A stretch of 64,000 nucleotides of DNA from positions 36,940,986 through 37,004,985 of the forward strand of contig JARWKL010000004.1 in assembly GCA_029961685.1 (NCBI GenBank). Direction: 5' to 3'. The notes below the pieces were generated by a model. It made no database searches and was not told the origin of the DNA. It worked only from the letters and a program-made list of their open reading frames with translations. Positions 44,601 through 55,620 of the stretch are shown here, piece after piece (position 1 is the stretch's first letter; the number at the start of each line of letters is the position of its first letter). The DNA comes from Aristolochia californica (lineage: Eukaryota; Streptophyta; Magnoliopsida; Piperales; Aristolochiaceae). The position numbers and the translations under genes are program-made.

Positions 44601-45551
44601 GGCCGAGATCAGGGCGCTGACGGAGATACGGCACCGGAATATCGTGAAGCTTCACGGCTTCTGCTCGCGGAGGGAATGTATGTATTTGGTATACGAGTAC
44701 TTGGAGAGGGGCAGTTTGGGAAAAGTACTTTATAGTAAAGAAGGATGCGCAGCGTTGGACTGGCTAACACGCATCAGGATCATTAAGGGTTTGGCGCACG
44801 CTATCGCTTACATGCACCATGACTGTGTGCCAGCTATCGTGCACCGGGATATTTCAGTAAATAACGTGCTGCTGGAAGGTGACTTTGAGCCGAAGCTGTC
44901 TGATTTCGGAACGGCGAGATTGCTGAACCCCGACGCGTCCAACTGGACTGGCATTGCCGGGTCATACGGGTACATGGCACCAGGTAAGTCTTAAAGTGCG
45001 GATGAAGTGCAGGCTTTGGTTTGGTAGCAAATTGTGCTTCTCCGTTATGTTAAAAAAATTAATCTGTTATTAATATTTATATACAATAATTAGTATTATA
45101 TTTTCCTCACCCCCTTAATATATTGTTATTATTATCATCATCATTATCATTATCATCATGGTCACCATCTTCTTCTTCTTCTTCTTCTACAGAACTTGCA
45201 TACATAATGAAAGTGACAGAAAAATGCGATGTGTACAGCTTTGGAGTTGTGGCTTTAGAAGTGCTAATCGGGAAACACCCGGGAGAACTCATCTCTCGTT
45301 TGACTACATCTATTGAAGATGATATATTGCTTATGGATGTATTAGATAAACGTCTAACATTTCCAGGGGGTCACTTAGCTGAGGAAGTGGTCTTCATAGT
45401 AAAGCTTGCCCTGGCATGTACAAGCGTAGATCCAGAAATACGACCATCTATGCGATTTGTTGCTCAAGAGATGTCAGCCCATATAAAGCCATATCTCTCA
45501 GAATCTGTGAGGTCAATTACAGTAAATAAATTGACAAACTTTCAGAAGTAA
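41665..45551 (+). CDS. LRR receptor-like kinase, MIK2-like, two exons
   Basis: Plasma-membrane receptor kinase of 1225 aa: exon 1 41665-44983, exon 2 45193-45551. The ATG is in good context (GCCATGG). Residues 1-30 form a signal peptide. The LRRNT_2 cap ends in CDWTGITC (61-68). About 30 LRRs of the LxxLxLxxNxLxGxIP type follow to about 840, then a Cys cap (GLC...PPC) and a transmembrane helix at about 863-888. Kinase: G-loop [10 protein letters not shown] near 937, VAVK Lys 960, HRD Asp 1062, DFG Asp 1080, APE across the intron; an RD kinase with all key residues. The [11 protein letters not shown] wording and GKHPGEL near the end match the MIK2 (MDIS1-interacting receptor-like kinase 2)/At1g35710 group, whose Arabidopsis members sense SCOOP peptides or are orphan. 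Arabidopsis MIK2 is 1045 aa, so this ectodomain is longer. No stop or frameshift; the only intact host gene here. Confidence 0.95.
44984..45192 (+). other. Intron of the receptor kinase gene
   Basis: 209 bp, phase 1. Donor CAG|GTAAGT at 44984, acceptor CTTCTACAG ending at 45192. Splicing joins MAP-G to AA-LAY, giving APELAY, the expected kinase APE motif. Without splicing the frame stops at 44992-44994. ATT/ATC microsatellite-like and CTT-rich stretches precede the acceptor. Confidence 0.93.
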
Positions 45552-46539
45552 CTTGCCTTTGCTTTGGTGGTTTTTTTGTATTTTTTATTATATGTGATAT
45601 ATATGTAGATTATACTTAATTGAGTTCGACTTGAAGCTTATACATACTATGTTTGACTGAAAGGAGTTTGATTTATGTTTCTTAAGTTTATGTTGCAACT
45701 TGCAAGTTTCCAAGCAAAAAAAAAATCTCTTTTAAATGATCTACGAGCTACAGTTAAATACTTTTTGATTCATCAATAATTAATAGAAGTATATCCCATA
45801 ATGGTACTTGAGTTGTTATAGATATCAAGGAACCACTACAGAGTCTCTAATATTTTGGACAATCGATCAACAACAACAATACCTGGATACTTCTTTGGAA
45901 TATTTGGGCAACTTTTTGACTTGTTATCAAATCTATTTCCATGTTTTCCTACATTTGATTGGGATGCTTATCCACTTGCTTACGATATTGACATTGCTCT
46001 TTTCATATTATTTCCTTGTTCTAGGTCAAAAGGAATTATGAAGTAATATAGGTCAAACTACACAAATAACTAGCGCAAGGTGTGGTAAAATTCTCCAAAT
46101 AGAAAATCACATAAAGGCAATGATTTCGAGAGAGGTTCAGTGTTTGAAGAGTTCAATTCCATCCTTAAGTTTGTCATTAGCCAAAGAATGTGGGGAAGAC
46201 TTCAATTCATGTAGTTAAATATATTTTGTTGAGATAAGTAGTGTTAGCCTGAGTTTTCATATAAGATATGGGCTCTCCAATTTCAATTATTATAAAGCAA
46301 TACTTTAAAAAATAATGTCCTTATTGATTTAAATTAGTGTAGTTTGACACAACTCTTCTACCGGTCAAAATTTCTATATGAAGAAAGTGTTCTAATGGAG
46401 AAGTCAATGAATCTTTGAAGCCAAGTCGAGAACTCAATGCTCAAATATGAAAAAATGAATTGTTAAGAAGAAGATTAGCATAGTGCAAAACCTTGAAAGA
46501 ATTTTTTTGGTATGTTCTGGAATAGTTTGATTTCACTAT
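45552..46539. other. 3' flank of the receptor kinase gene
   Basis: T-rich just after the stop (TTTTTTGTATTTTTTATT), suitable for a 3' UTR and polyadenylation. Two overlapping open frames at 45808-46046 resemble nothing I know and are probably incidental. Otherwise AT-rich and featureless. Confidence 0.5.
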
Positions 46540-47790
46540 CCAAAGCCAAACAGTGATGAAATTATTAATTACAAAGACATTATAATTTTATCATTATAAA
46601 AGATATACAAAGATGAATATTCATCATTAAAAATAATAATACAGTATTCAATGACAAAAAATATATTTTTTGTTAAAAATGATGAGTGAATTCTTAATTT
46701 ATTGATATATATTTTAAATTTATTTAAAAATTATAATTTCATTGTTAAAAGTCCATTCCACTTTTCTTTAACAATAAAAATAATATTTCGTTGCTAAAAG
46801 GTGTAAGTTTAATTATCATTTGATGTTGAAATAATTAGCGAGAAAGTTAGTGAAGTCACTGTTAATAAAGTTAAGCTTTAAAGTAATGATGAAATAAAAA
46901 TTCTATCAATGATGCTGGTTAAGACCCTCTTGCTTAACTTTTCTCTCCTCCCACTCCAAAAAATAAATGGCTATGCACACGCAAACCTTAAGCCTAAAAA
47001 ATCCATCACTTTGATCAACCCTTCACTATCATTATGCACTAAATATTCCAATTGTTGGCAATAGGTGTGCAATTTTTTTTTATTTTCTAAGAGAGATATG
47101 AGAGTGGGAATTGAGAATTGGGAATTGGGAATTGGGGATGATGTTGGTTTTGCATTTTGTTGTGCAATTGGAGGGGGAATAGAGAGATTGAGGGAGACAA
47201 GGAGAGGGAGACACCATAATAAATAGAGAAAACATCTTAAACACTTAAGTGAATTTTATCATTGAAGGTTGTCTTTATTGAAAAAACTTATGTCATTTTT
47301 ATAATTAAGTATAAATAATAATTTTATGATGACTTTTAATGACCACTAGAATGTTATTTCATTGTTCAAAAGATGTTATGTTGGCAAAATTAGAATTTAG
47401 TCGAGAGGGGTTATTTTGTGAGAGATTTTCTCCCTTTATAGAACTTTATAACAATAAAATGAGCTTCTGTTAAGGCAAAAAAATATCATTGTTAAAAGGT
47501 TTATCCCTCAAAATTTGTAATTTTTCCAACAGAACACTAACTTCAACAAAAAACATTTTTTAATCGATGAAATCTTTTTTTTTTAGTAAAACATTCAAAA
47601 GAAATTTTTTTGGAGATGGAATACTAATTTTAACATTAAAATTTCAAAAATTTGATATTTTAATGACAAAAATATTTATTTCATCTTTAAAGATACTACC
47701 TCCAAGTAAATAAAAAAATTATCATTAAAAGATTTATGAAGATTTTTCTTAACAACAAAATAAGTAATTTTGTTATTGATATGGTTACTT
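46540..47790. mobile_element. Possible decayed CACTA-type DNA transposon
   Basis: Repeated short motifs around TCGTTGCTAAAAGG, ATTGTTAAAAG and TTTAACAATAAAA occur in both orientations across about 1.2 kb. Plant CACTA (En/Spm) elements carry sub-terminal repeats of this wording (CGTYGCTAAAAGG). A CTTAAC/CTTAAG block followed by CTCCCAC and CAAACCTTAA is present near 46925-47000 and again near 47790-47850. I found no clear CACTA ends, target duplication or transposase, so this is a tentative call. Confidence 0.4.
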
Positions 47791-47999
47791 AAGCCAGGCC
47801 ATATTTCTTTCCTCCCACCCAATAAAAAATGTTTGCAACCTTAAACCCACCTACGTGATTTCTTTCTCACTAATTAGGCAAACTTAAGCAATGCTTCAAC
47901 TAAACAATGATAAAACATACATTTATCTTCTCAATGAAAACGCAAATGGGAAGGAAAATTACTTCCAAACACCCACTGGTATCTTGGAAAATATAATTA

Positions 48000-48499
48000 G
48001 ATAAATAAACCAAATTAGACTAGTTTTGTTCATCCCATTGTGCAATAAAGTTGGATGCTTGGATTTTTCAAGGTGAAGGTATTGTCCAAGTGTAAAGGGT
48101 GTAAGTGTTTTACTTTTCTTTAAAATTTTCCTTTGTGAAAGGTTCATTTAGAACCTATTGTAATCTAAATAGAAAAGGCCTAGCTAGAGCTAGAATCTAG
48201 CCAATCTCTTAGGGAGAGTGATTCTAAAAGCATGTACTCTTAAAGAGAGTTAAAATCTCTTTGATGTAAATTCCAGCTATTAGAGCTAAAATAGTGGAAT
48301 TTTCCAAGTACGGGCTCTTGGGCGGAGAATACTAATAGGGAAACATTGATAACAAAAAATCTTGTCTTATCCCTACAGTGGGTGGAACGTTTTTACTTTG
48401 AAATTGCATTATTACATGTTTTATATTTCCACGCCTTAGTCAAATTTCAAATTGTAAATCTCAATTCACCCTCCTCTTGAAAAATCACCTGGGCCAACA
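48000..48499 (+). repeat. C-family LTR fragment, plus orientation
   Basis: Matches the last 500 bp of the C LTR: GTGAAAGGTTCAT box near 48136, AGAATCTAGCCAA, CTCTTGGGCGG, CCTCCTCTTGA, ending CACCTGGGCCAACA at 48499. The 5' two thirds of the LTR are missing. It lies opposite in direction to the complete C2 LTR 150 bp away. Confidence 0.8.
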
Positions 48500-48651
48500 T
48501 CACTCTCTTAATTACATAAGATGCCACTAATATTTCTTGAACACTCTCTCATAAGTCGGTGAAAAAAATCAAATATTCCCATCTTGGAGCATGTATTTGC
48601 CAGTGGTTTTGTAGCAATAGCCTTTGTAAAATTATATACTAGTTGATGTCA
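48500..48651 (-). pseudogene. Copia pol C-terminus and LTR start, unassigned element
   Basis: On the minus strand a decayed FTKA block is followed by CSKMGIFDFF, the usual last residues of Copia pol, then GAGAGAGTGTT, a PPT and LTR start. It is a remnant of another minus-strand Copia into which C-family sequences inserted. Confidence 0.6.
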
Positions 48652-50229
48652 GCCCAGGTGGCTTCTTAAGAGGAGGGTGAATTGAGTATTTCAAATCATA
48701 AACTATGTAAGGAGCTTAAACAAAAGATCGTACAAATTAGAAATTTCAATGAAATGTAAACATTTACAAACCTTGACACATGGAGAAATTTTGTAATCAA
48801 AGTTCCTCTAATGGTATTCACGGCCCAAGAACCCCTGTTTGGGAAATTCTACTATTTTAAAGCTCTAATAGCTAAAATTTATACAAAAAATATTTCGGCT
48901 CTCTTTAAGCCACATGTAGCTCAATACAGGCTTTTTACAATCACAATCTCCCCAAGAGACTGACTAGATTCTAGATCTAGTTGGCCCTTTCTATCTATAT
49001 TAAATAGGTTCTAGATGAACCTTTTTCCAAGATGAAATTAAAGAAAGGTAAAAACTTACAACCTTTACTTGGAGAGTACCTTCTCCTTGAGAGATCCAAG
49101 CTTCCACTTCTTTAGTAGCACAATATGGAGTGAGGGAGCTTGACTAGAATGTAATGCAAGGAATGGAATGGAAAGAGTTGTGAATTTCTAAAGGCTAAGA
49201 CTCACTCTTTCACTCTAAAGAACTTTGGAGAAGTCTTTCAAGTTTAAGGATAAAAGCTCAAAGGTTTTTCCAATAAATGCTCATTAAATTCTCCATGCAT
49301 GGTTTGGTGAGGTATTTATAACTTTCCCAAGCCAAACTAGTTTTTTTTCCTGTTTGCAAAAATTGGACCATTGATTGATTGTAAAGAGATTTATTGATCA
49401 ATCGATCATAGCGGATCTTTTTGTGTCAGGATGTGACTTATTGATCGATAGATTGATAGATCAATATGTTACCGTTGGTCCTAAAAAGTGAATTTGATCG
49501 ATCATTACCAGGGCATGATAGATCACTCAGAATTCTCTCTAGTTGTACAATGCTAGTATGATCGATCAGTGAAACATCCTCTGATCGATCATGCCTTATG
49601 TCCCTAACTAGCAAGCTTTTTTTTATCGATCATTCCTTGTGAAATTCTCTTGCCTGGATAGTATTGATCGATCAATCCAAATGGGATGATCGATCATGCT
49701 TTATAGCATGATATGGCCATGTTCTAGATCATCAATCAATAGACTATGTTTGATCGATCATGCTTGATAGTCTTGGCCAGCACACTCCGGGATGATCGAT
49801 CTTTGGCAGAGGTTTATCGATCATTCCAGTGCCAGTTCAACTAAATTGACTTTTAAAGCATGAGAACTAATTGATGTATATGATTTTCCTAAACATGTTT
49901 ATATGCAATGTATGTCCTAAAGCTCCATATTCACTATTTTACTTAAGGAAGGGAGTTAGGAATTCTCTCTTACATTTATGACTGAGTTTTGACAAATGAG
50001 TTTTACACTTAAACTCTAGTATTCTTGTTGTCATCTTCCTTGTGGGTGTTTCTTCAAGAAATGTCCTTCAATGTTTCTTGAGGTCTTGAGTAGGCTTGAT
50101 CATTTTGAAGCTTTAGACCTTGGGATGCATTGACTTTTGAAGGTAGAGTATCTGAAATGCTTAGTTTTGTAAATTGCCAGCTCTATTAAGTTTTGTTATC
50201 ATCAAAAGAAATAAGAGAGTCAACATATG
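48652..50229 (-). repeat. 3' LTR of Copia C2 (family C reference, 1578 bp)
   Basis: Minus strand starts TGTTGACCATATGTTG after a PPT (AAAAAAGGGAAAGAT) and ends CACCTGGGCTGACA. This is the longest undisturbed C LTR here. Between 49360 and 49830 I count about 13 copies of palindromic GATCGATC-type motifs (TGATCGATCA core) with irregular 20-50 bp spacing. The PPT is preceded by TTTGTCATCATAA, as in many SIRE-like Copia elements. Confidence 0.88.
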
Positions 50230-50718
50230 GTCAACAATCTTTCCCTTTTTTATGATGACAAACCTAACATTGGAAAAAATAAAAATATGCACTTCCCTAA
50301 GGTTTGGAGCTAAGTTAGTTTAAAATTTTGACATATGCTCCCCCTTAATCGTGGCATAGTATGATTTAGTCCTTTTAAATGTCAATTTGTAATTTTTTGT
50401 GTACCTAAGGATTCTATGTCCAATTTTCATCTTTTTCTCCCTTTTTTTGTCATACCCAAAAAGATATAGAAAGCATGCACATGTGAGTAAGCAAAATGTT
50501 TGTCTCAAAGATCATTTCATATAATATAGTCAAATAATTACAAAAGATGTACTACAATGTTTTAAGTAAAAAAAATAAAAACATACAAGTTTACAAGCAT
50601 TTGAAGTACATTGGGAGTCAAAAGGTGGTCTTAGGGAGAAGTACCTAGGATGAGGGTGGTAGCTGATTGAGGATGTTCTCAAGGAGGCTCTCGATCCTTT
50701 GCTGACTCTATTGAAGCT
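50230..50718 (-). other. C2 internal 3' part, end of accessory ORF and PPT
   Basis: On the minus strand, starting at D, SQQRIESLLENILNQLPPS (50711-50650) closes the accessory ORF with a TAG at 50645-50647. About 400 bp of untranslated sequence leads to the PPT at 50230. Short minus frames such as 50320-50508 are not conserved. Confidence 0.65.
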
Positions 50719-51021
50719 TGTTGGAAGATATGATGTAATCAGGGTGATACTGATGTAATTGGTTTATGCTTTATGTCTCTGATTCACTCTTACAAGGGTG
50801 AAGAGTTTTATTGTAATATTAATATTTTTTATATCTATAAATACAACTTAAGGGGGAGGGTTTGGACAAGTTCATTACCCTATTGTTCCTCCACGTTTCT
50901 CCAAATTCGTCATTCTTACTCTTCTCCTCCTAAAACCTTCTCTCTACAACTCTTCTTCTTCTTGTCACCTCTTAATCCTCTTCTATTATGATTATATATC
51001 ATGGAATCCTAAGTTTTAACA
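50719..51021 (+). repeat. 5' LTR of element D
   Basis: 303 bp, TGTTGGAAGATATGATG to TAAGTTTTAACA. It contains TATAAATACAACTTAAGG (TATA box) and GGGGGAGGGTTTGGACAAG, then CT-rich sequence. It shares the first 11 bases with family A. Confidence 0.9.
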
Positions 51022-51033
51022 TGGTATCAGAAC
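51022..51033 (+). promoter_or_regulatory. Primer binding site of element D
   Basis: TGGTATCAGAAC, one mismatch to the initiator Met tRNA end, directly after the LTR. Confidence 0.85.
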
Positions 51034-52948
51034 GGGAAAAGATCTGAGATGATGGAGAAGAAGGGGAGGAAGAAGAAGAAAAAGAAAAAGAAAAATAAAC
51101 AAGAGGAGTTTCTCGTTTTCCCTTTAGTCTTCTTTCCCAATTCATGTTTTTCATTGAATTTTTAACTACCTTACTGTATGTTTCATATAAAAAAATATAT
51201 ACCATTGGAAAGATATTTGAGTTTAGTTTCCAACTTAAAATGAATCCTTGAAATAAAAATTTTCTAGAAAGCGAAATCGACATCTGAAGTAGCAGAAAGC
51301 TTCAACTTTTGAGCAGGTTTATGCCATCAATAAAGAGACTTTATATGGAGAATTATATGTCGAAAGAAAGATCTATAAATATATTTTCTTAAATATTCAA
51401 TCAATTCTCAATCTAAGTTTTTTAGATGGAGATATTTATCTCGAGTGAGTCAATGATCATGCTTGCCAAAGAAGAAATACTACTCAATTCGCCCATATTA
51501 CACAACCAAAAATATATCAAATTATTTATCAAAAATATATATTTTATGAAGACAAGTTATACTTGGTTGAAAGGTATTTATGTCTATTTTCATACGAAGA
51601 AAAGTTCATGTCAACCTGCTTTATATTTAAGGAGATATTTGCATTGGAAGAATGAAAAGTCATATTGTTTTCCTGTTGGATGCGAGATCCAAATTTAAGA
51701 CAATTTTTTTGCTTCACTTCTTGAATTGTTATTATTGATCAACGATATCAGGAAAGTATCTCATGATATGCCCTTGGAAAGTTTGTATTTTTTAACTAAC
51801 ATTACCTGGAAAAATTTTTTAGAAGATCATCTTAATTTTCAGAAACTTTCCTTGATTTATTTGTCAAAGAAAATAAGTGTTCCAATTTTGAATCATGGTA
51901 ACTACCCAAAAAAGTAGTTACTTGATTTAATGTTGAAAATTATAGAAATATCTATGTAAGGAGATTTTGATCTAGGATCAAATTCAAAAAGTGTGTTTCT
52001 TCTCTGGTTAGGAGAAATCCTTGTAGCATATTAACAACATGTTGGAGGTACTTATCCCCTTATGAACTTAGCAGCCTCACTCAACCTATCACTCGATGAA
52101 ATCCTTTAAATCTATAACTAGTATAGCCTCAATCTTTACCTTCAATTTTTTTTATCTTATCTTTCAGAATCAATTTTCTTTTGAAATTACATCTCTTAGC
52201 ATGGACTATATTAAAAAACATGACACTTATGTCATTGGCTACTAATTAGTTGGTTTAATATGGCTAGCTCTTGGTTTGGTGTCTGAATTAATCATAGATG
52301 TAGTAAGCATGGAAGCAATATCCATTACTGTTTTATTCACTCTTCTCTATTTTCTAGAAGACCTTACAGTTGCTCTTGCAACCAGCAACACTCAATTCAA
52401 TTATTCTTTTTAAGAAGATTAATAACACTTTGTTCTACTTATTGGCAACTTATTACTCTGTTTCAGTTTATTATTTGGTGCACATCTTCCTTATTCAAGG
52501 ATGGACTTTTTGTAGATTATCTCATGTGTCCTTATTACGCTTAAAGGCTTTTACTATATACCTGTTATCCACTCCTATACATCAACTCATTACTGCAATT
52601 GCTATTGTGTCTTTTTGATTGAGATATTATTATTGAAGATGAAATCCTTGATTGCTTGTCTTGGGTTCATTATTTGCTGACTGTTGTTAGCATTGGTTCA
52701 TATGATGAAGAATAAAGCACATGGTGGCCTCAACATCTTATCTTCCTCATTACCCATTACCCTCTTATTTGACAGCCTTTCTCCTACCATCCTTTATTTG
52801 ACTCTCACTTACCCCTTTGCCCAAAAATTTTTGGAACATTGCTTTGGTTGGTCCCTTTTATTATTTATATGGGTGTTTTAAGTCATTTGAAACTTTTTAT
52901 TGGAACCCATGGGTCTTTTATCGCCGTCTTGTGAATGACAGGCATCAC
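51034..52948 (+). other. Element D internal region, 5' part
   Basis: A purine-rich start (GAAGAAGAAAAAGAAAAAG near 51060) is followed by sequence of the family A internal type (GGAGATATT, TTGGAAGAATGAAAAGTC, ATCGCCGTCTTGTGAATGACA). I found no gag or pol domain. A few 60-90 codon frames are present but not conserved between copies. Confidence 0.7.
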
Positions 52949-53430
52949 TGTTACGGTCCCGAATCTGACACAAGGATTCTTTGGGAGGATCTGGGATCTG
53001 CCACGGGTTATGGGTCTTCCAGGCATTAATGTAGGGATAGTAGGAAGACATAGGGAAGACGAAGATCAATGGAGGATGGGAGAATACGTGGGTTTTTGAG
53101 GAAAACCCTAACCTTGAGATCAAGAAAGTGATCTCAAGCCTCTTTAAGCTAGATTTAACCATACTTTTAATACTTCAATGCTTCACTTTCTCATTACTCA
53201 TACCCCTTAAATAGGGTTCACCCTGTTAGGGTTTAAGTTAAAATATTACAAAAATACCCCTATAAATACAATATTCCAAAAATACCCCTATGACCAAAAA
53301 CTGAAATAAATAAAGTAAATTAAAGAAAACACTAAAATAATAATGTTATTGCGTTCATAACATTAAAACTGAAATAAATAAATTAAATTAAAGAAAACAC
53401 TAAAATAATAATGTTATTGCGTGCATAACA
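52949..53430 (-). repeat. LTR of element I (left copy)
   Basis: Minus strand TGTTATGCACGCAATAAC to GGGACCGTAACA, 482 bp. Longer than the other copy partly because a segment ending GTTATTGCGTKCATAACATTA is duplicated inside (53318-53437). Confidence 0.85.
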
Positions 53431-53700
53431 TTACACCCCCCTTGGAAGACGAGATTGTCCTCAAGCTCGGAATAGTGTCTGTATGCCGACATCTCCACCG
53501 GTGCCGAAGTAGCATCTGTGATAGCTATGACCCCCCCTTTGGACACCCAAACTTGGAGTTTTTTTTTTGGCCCGGTCTGAGTTAACCTGGGTTGACTCGG
53601 TTCAGGAACCCCGGTCCGGCACGTGACTCAGTTTCGTGCGCTGATGAAATTTTCCTAAGTTAGGAAAATTTGAATCGGAAGTCATCTTCTTCCTTCGATG

Positions 53701-54060
53701 GAAATTTTGTCGACGGTTCTTCAAAAATCGGAATCCTGCTGATCCCGAACATAGCGACCGTCTGTAAGTGTGAAAACCTTGTCGACAACTACTCCTTCCC
53801 TCAGGGTGTCGACGAAGGTGGGCGACGGCCGTCTTCCGTCCACACGGCTCCGAACAGGGCAGAAATTTCGCCAACGGGTCTTCAAAAATCGGAACCTTGT
53901 CGTATCCTCCTGCCGATCTCGAGCATACCGGTCGTCGATAAGTGCGGGAACCTTGTCAACAGCTGCTCCTTCCCTCAGGCCACCGATGAAGGCGGGTGAT
54001 GGTCATCTTCCATTGACATAGCCCCGAACAGAGTGGAAATTTCGCCGACGGGTCTTCGGA
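53701..54060. repeat. Tandem repeats in element I internal region, left copy
   Basis: The GAAATTTYGYCRACGG start of a unit occurs at 53701, 53862 and 54036 (spacing 161 and 174 bp). The same arrangement is in the right copy at 55245, 55419 and 55593 (174 and 174 bp). Confidence 0.82.
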
Positions 54061-54575
54061 ATTGAGGTCGCCCCCAAATCGTCCAGTGTCGATGACTTCG
54101 AAAGTGCTGAGGCTGGTTTCAAAGTTGATATCGACTTCGATTTCGAGAGTTCAGGGTCTTGCTCGTCAGATTTCCATGATCCAGAAATCAATTTTGACGG
54201 GGCCATCGCTGGAGTTTCCTGCTTGGAAATTTCCCATTCCCGATTTTCTAACGAAGGGTATGCTGAATACCCTTTCATTTTTGGAATTTCTGAATCCAAA
54301 AATTCAAAGGTCGCCGCCGCCAGAGATACAGAGAGGTCTCTGATTGCTTGCTTCTCCTGCCTGTCCGAGCCAGCGTTGACTGTGGCAGCCCTCTTAATTG
54401 TAGAAACTTCAATTGCAAGAATTTCAATGGGAATTGTAGAAACTTCAGTTGTAGCAATTTCAAAGGAAGATTCATACGTTGCACGTATTTCTCCCATATC
54501 TTTGCATACTTTTTCCAATAAATCATATACCTCGTCCAGAATAATCCATCCTTTTGGGGAAAATGAATAGCCCAT
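54003..54575 (-). CDS. Element I ORF, left copy (function unknown)
   Basis: 190 codons on the minus strand, beginning MGYSFSPKGWIILDEVYDLL about 20 bp after the PBS. It has a repetitive middle (STIPIEI, EVSTIK) and a Ser/Lys-rich tail (SKSKSISTLKPASALSKSS). No gag, zinc knuckle, protease or RT motif. The position after the PBS suggests a gag-like or leftover N-terminal protein. The second copy (55560-56129) is similar but broken, which supports it having been coding. Confidence 0.55.
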   Translation of the reverse strand: MGYSFSPKGWIILDEVYDLLEKVCKDMGEIRATYESSFEIATTEVSTIPIEILAIEVSTIKRAATVNAGSDRQEKQAIRDLSVSLAAATFEFLDSEIPKMKGYSAYPSLENREWEISKQETPAMAPSKLISGSWKSDEQDPELSKSKSISTLKPASALSKSSTLDDLGATSIPKTRRRNFHSVRGYVNGR

Positions 54576-54598
54576 TGTGTTCCTACTCTGATACTAGT

Positions 54599-54973
54599 TG
54601 TTACAGTCTTGGATCTAACACAAGGATTCTTTGGGAGGATCTGGGATCTGTCACGGGTTACGGGTCTTCCAGGCATTACTGTAGGGATAGTAGGAAGACA
54701 TGGGGAAGACGAAGATCAATGGAGGATGGGAGACTACGTGGGTTTTTAACCTCGAGATCAAGAAGGTGATCTCAAGCCTCTTTATGCTAGATTTAACCTA
54801 ATTCTTAATACTTCATTGCTTCCCTTTCTCATTACTCATATCCCTTAAAGACGGTTTACCCTGTTAGGGTTCAACATAAAATATTACAAAAATACCCTTG
54901 TAGCCTAAAACTGAAATAAATAAAGTAAATTAAAAAAAAACACTAAAATAATAATGTTATTGCGTGCATAACA
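54599..54973 (-). repeat. LTR of element I (shared middle copy)
   Basis: 375 bp, minus strand TGTTATGCACGC to AAGACTGTAACA. It is the 3' LTR of the right internal copy and the 5' LTR of the left one. Confidence 0.85.
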
Positions 54974-55244
54974 TTACACCCCCTTGGAAGACGAGCTTGT
55001 CCTCAAACTCGGAAGTAGTGTCTATATGCCGATGTCTCCACCGGTGCCGAAGTAGCATCCGTGATAGCTATAACACCACCTCTGGACGCCAAAACTTGAA
55101 GTTTTTTTTTTTGGCCCAGTCCGAGTTAACCTGGGTTGACTCGGTTCAGGAACCCCAGTCCGGCGTGCGACTCAGCTTCGTGCGCTAATGAAATTTTCCT
55201 AACTTAGGAAAATTTGAATCGAAAGTCATCTTCTTCCTTCGGTG

Positions 55245-55620
55245 GAAATTTCGCTGACGGTTCTTCGAAAATCGGAATCCTACCGAATCATCCTACTGAT
55301 CCCAAACATAGCGGCCATCGGTAAGTGCAAAAACCTTGTTGACAACTACTCCTTTCCTCAGGGTGCCAACAAAGGCGGGCGACGGTCATCTTCCATTCAC
55401 ACGGCTCCGAACAGGGCGGAAATTTCACCGACAGGTCTTCGGAAATCGAAACCCTGCTGTATCCTCCTGCCAATCCCGAGCATAACGGTCGTCGGTAAGT
55501 GCGGGAACCTTGTCGACAACTGCTCCATCCCTCAAGCCACCGACGAAGGCGAGCAACGGTCATCTTCCATTGACAAGGCCCTGAACAGGGCGGAAATTTC
55601 GCCGACGGGTCTTCGGAATT
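55245..55620. repeat. Tandem repeats in element I internal region, right copy
   Basis: Unit starts at 55245, 55419 and 55593, exactly 174 bp apart. Each unit holds boxes such as CTTGTCGACAACTRCTCC and GGCGGAAATTTC. Confidence 0.82.

Noticed and set aside
45808..46046. Two overlapping ORFs of 63-77 codons downstream of the kinase
   Set aside because: No similarity to anything I know, no promoter signal; expected by chance in this AT-rich flank. Not excluded as a remnant of an unrelated gene.
49360..49830. CRISPR-like reading of the GATCGATC array
   Set aside because: Repeats are about 8-12 bp, imperfect and irregularly spaced, and this is plant DNA.
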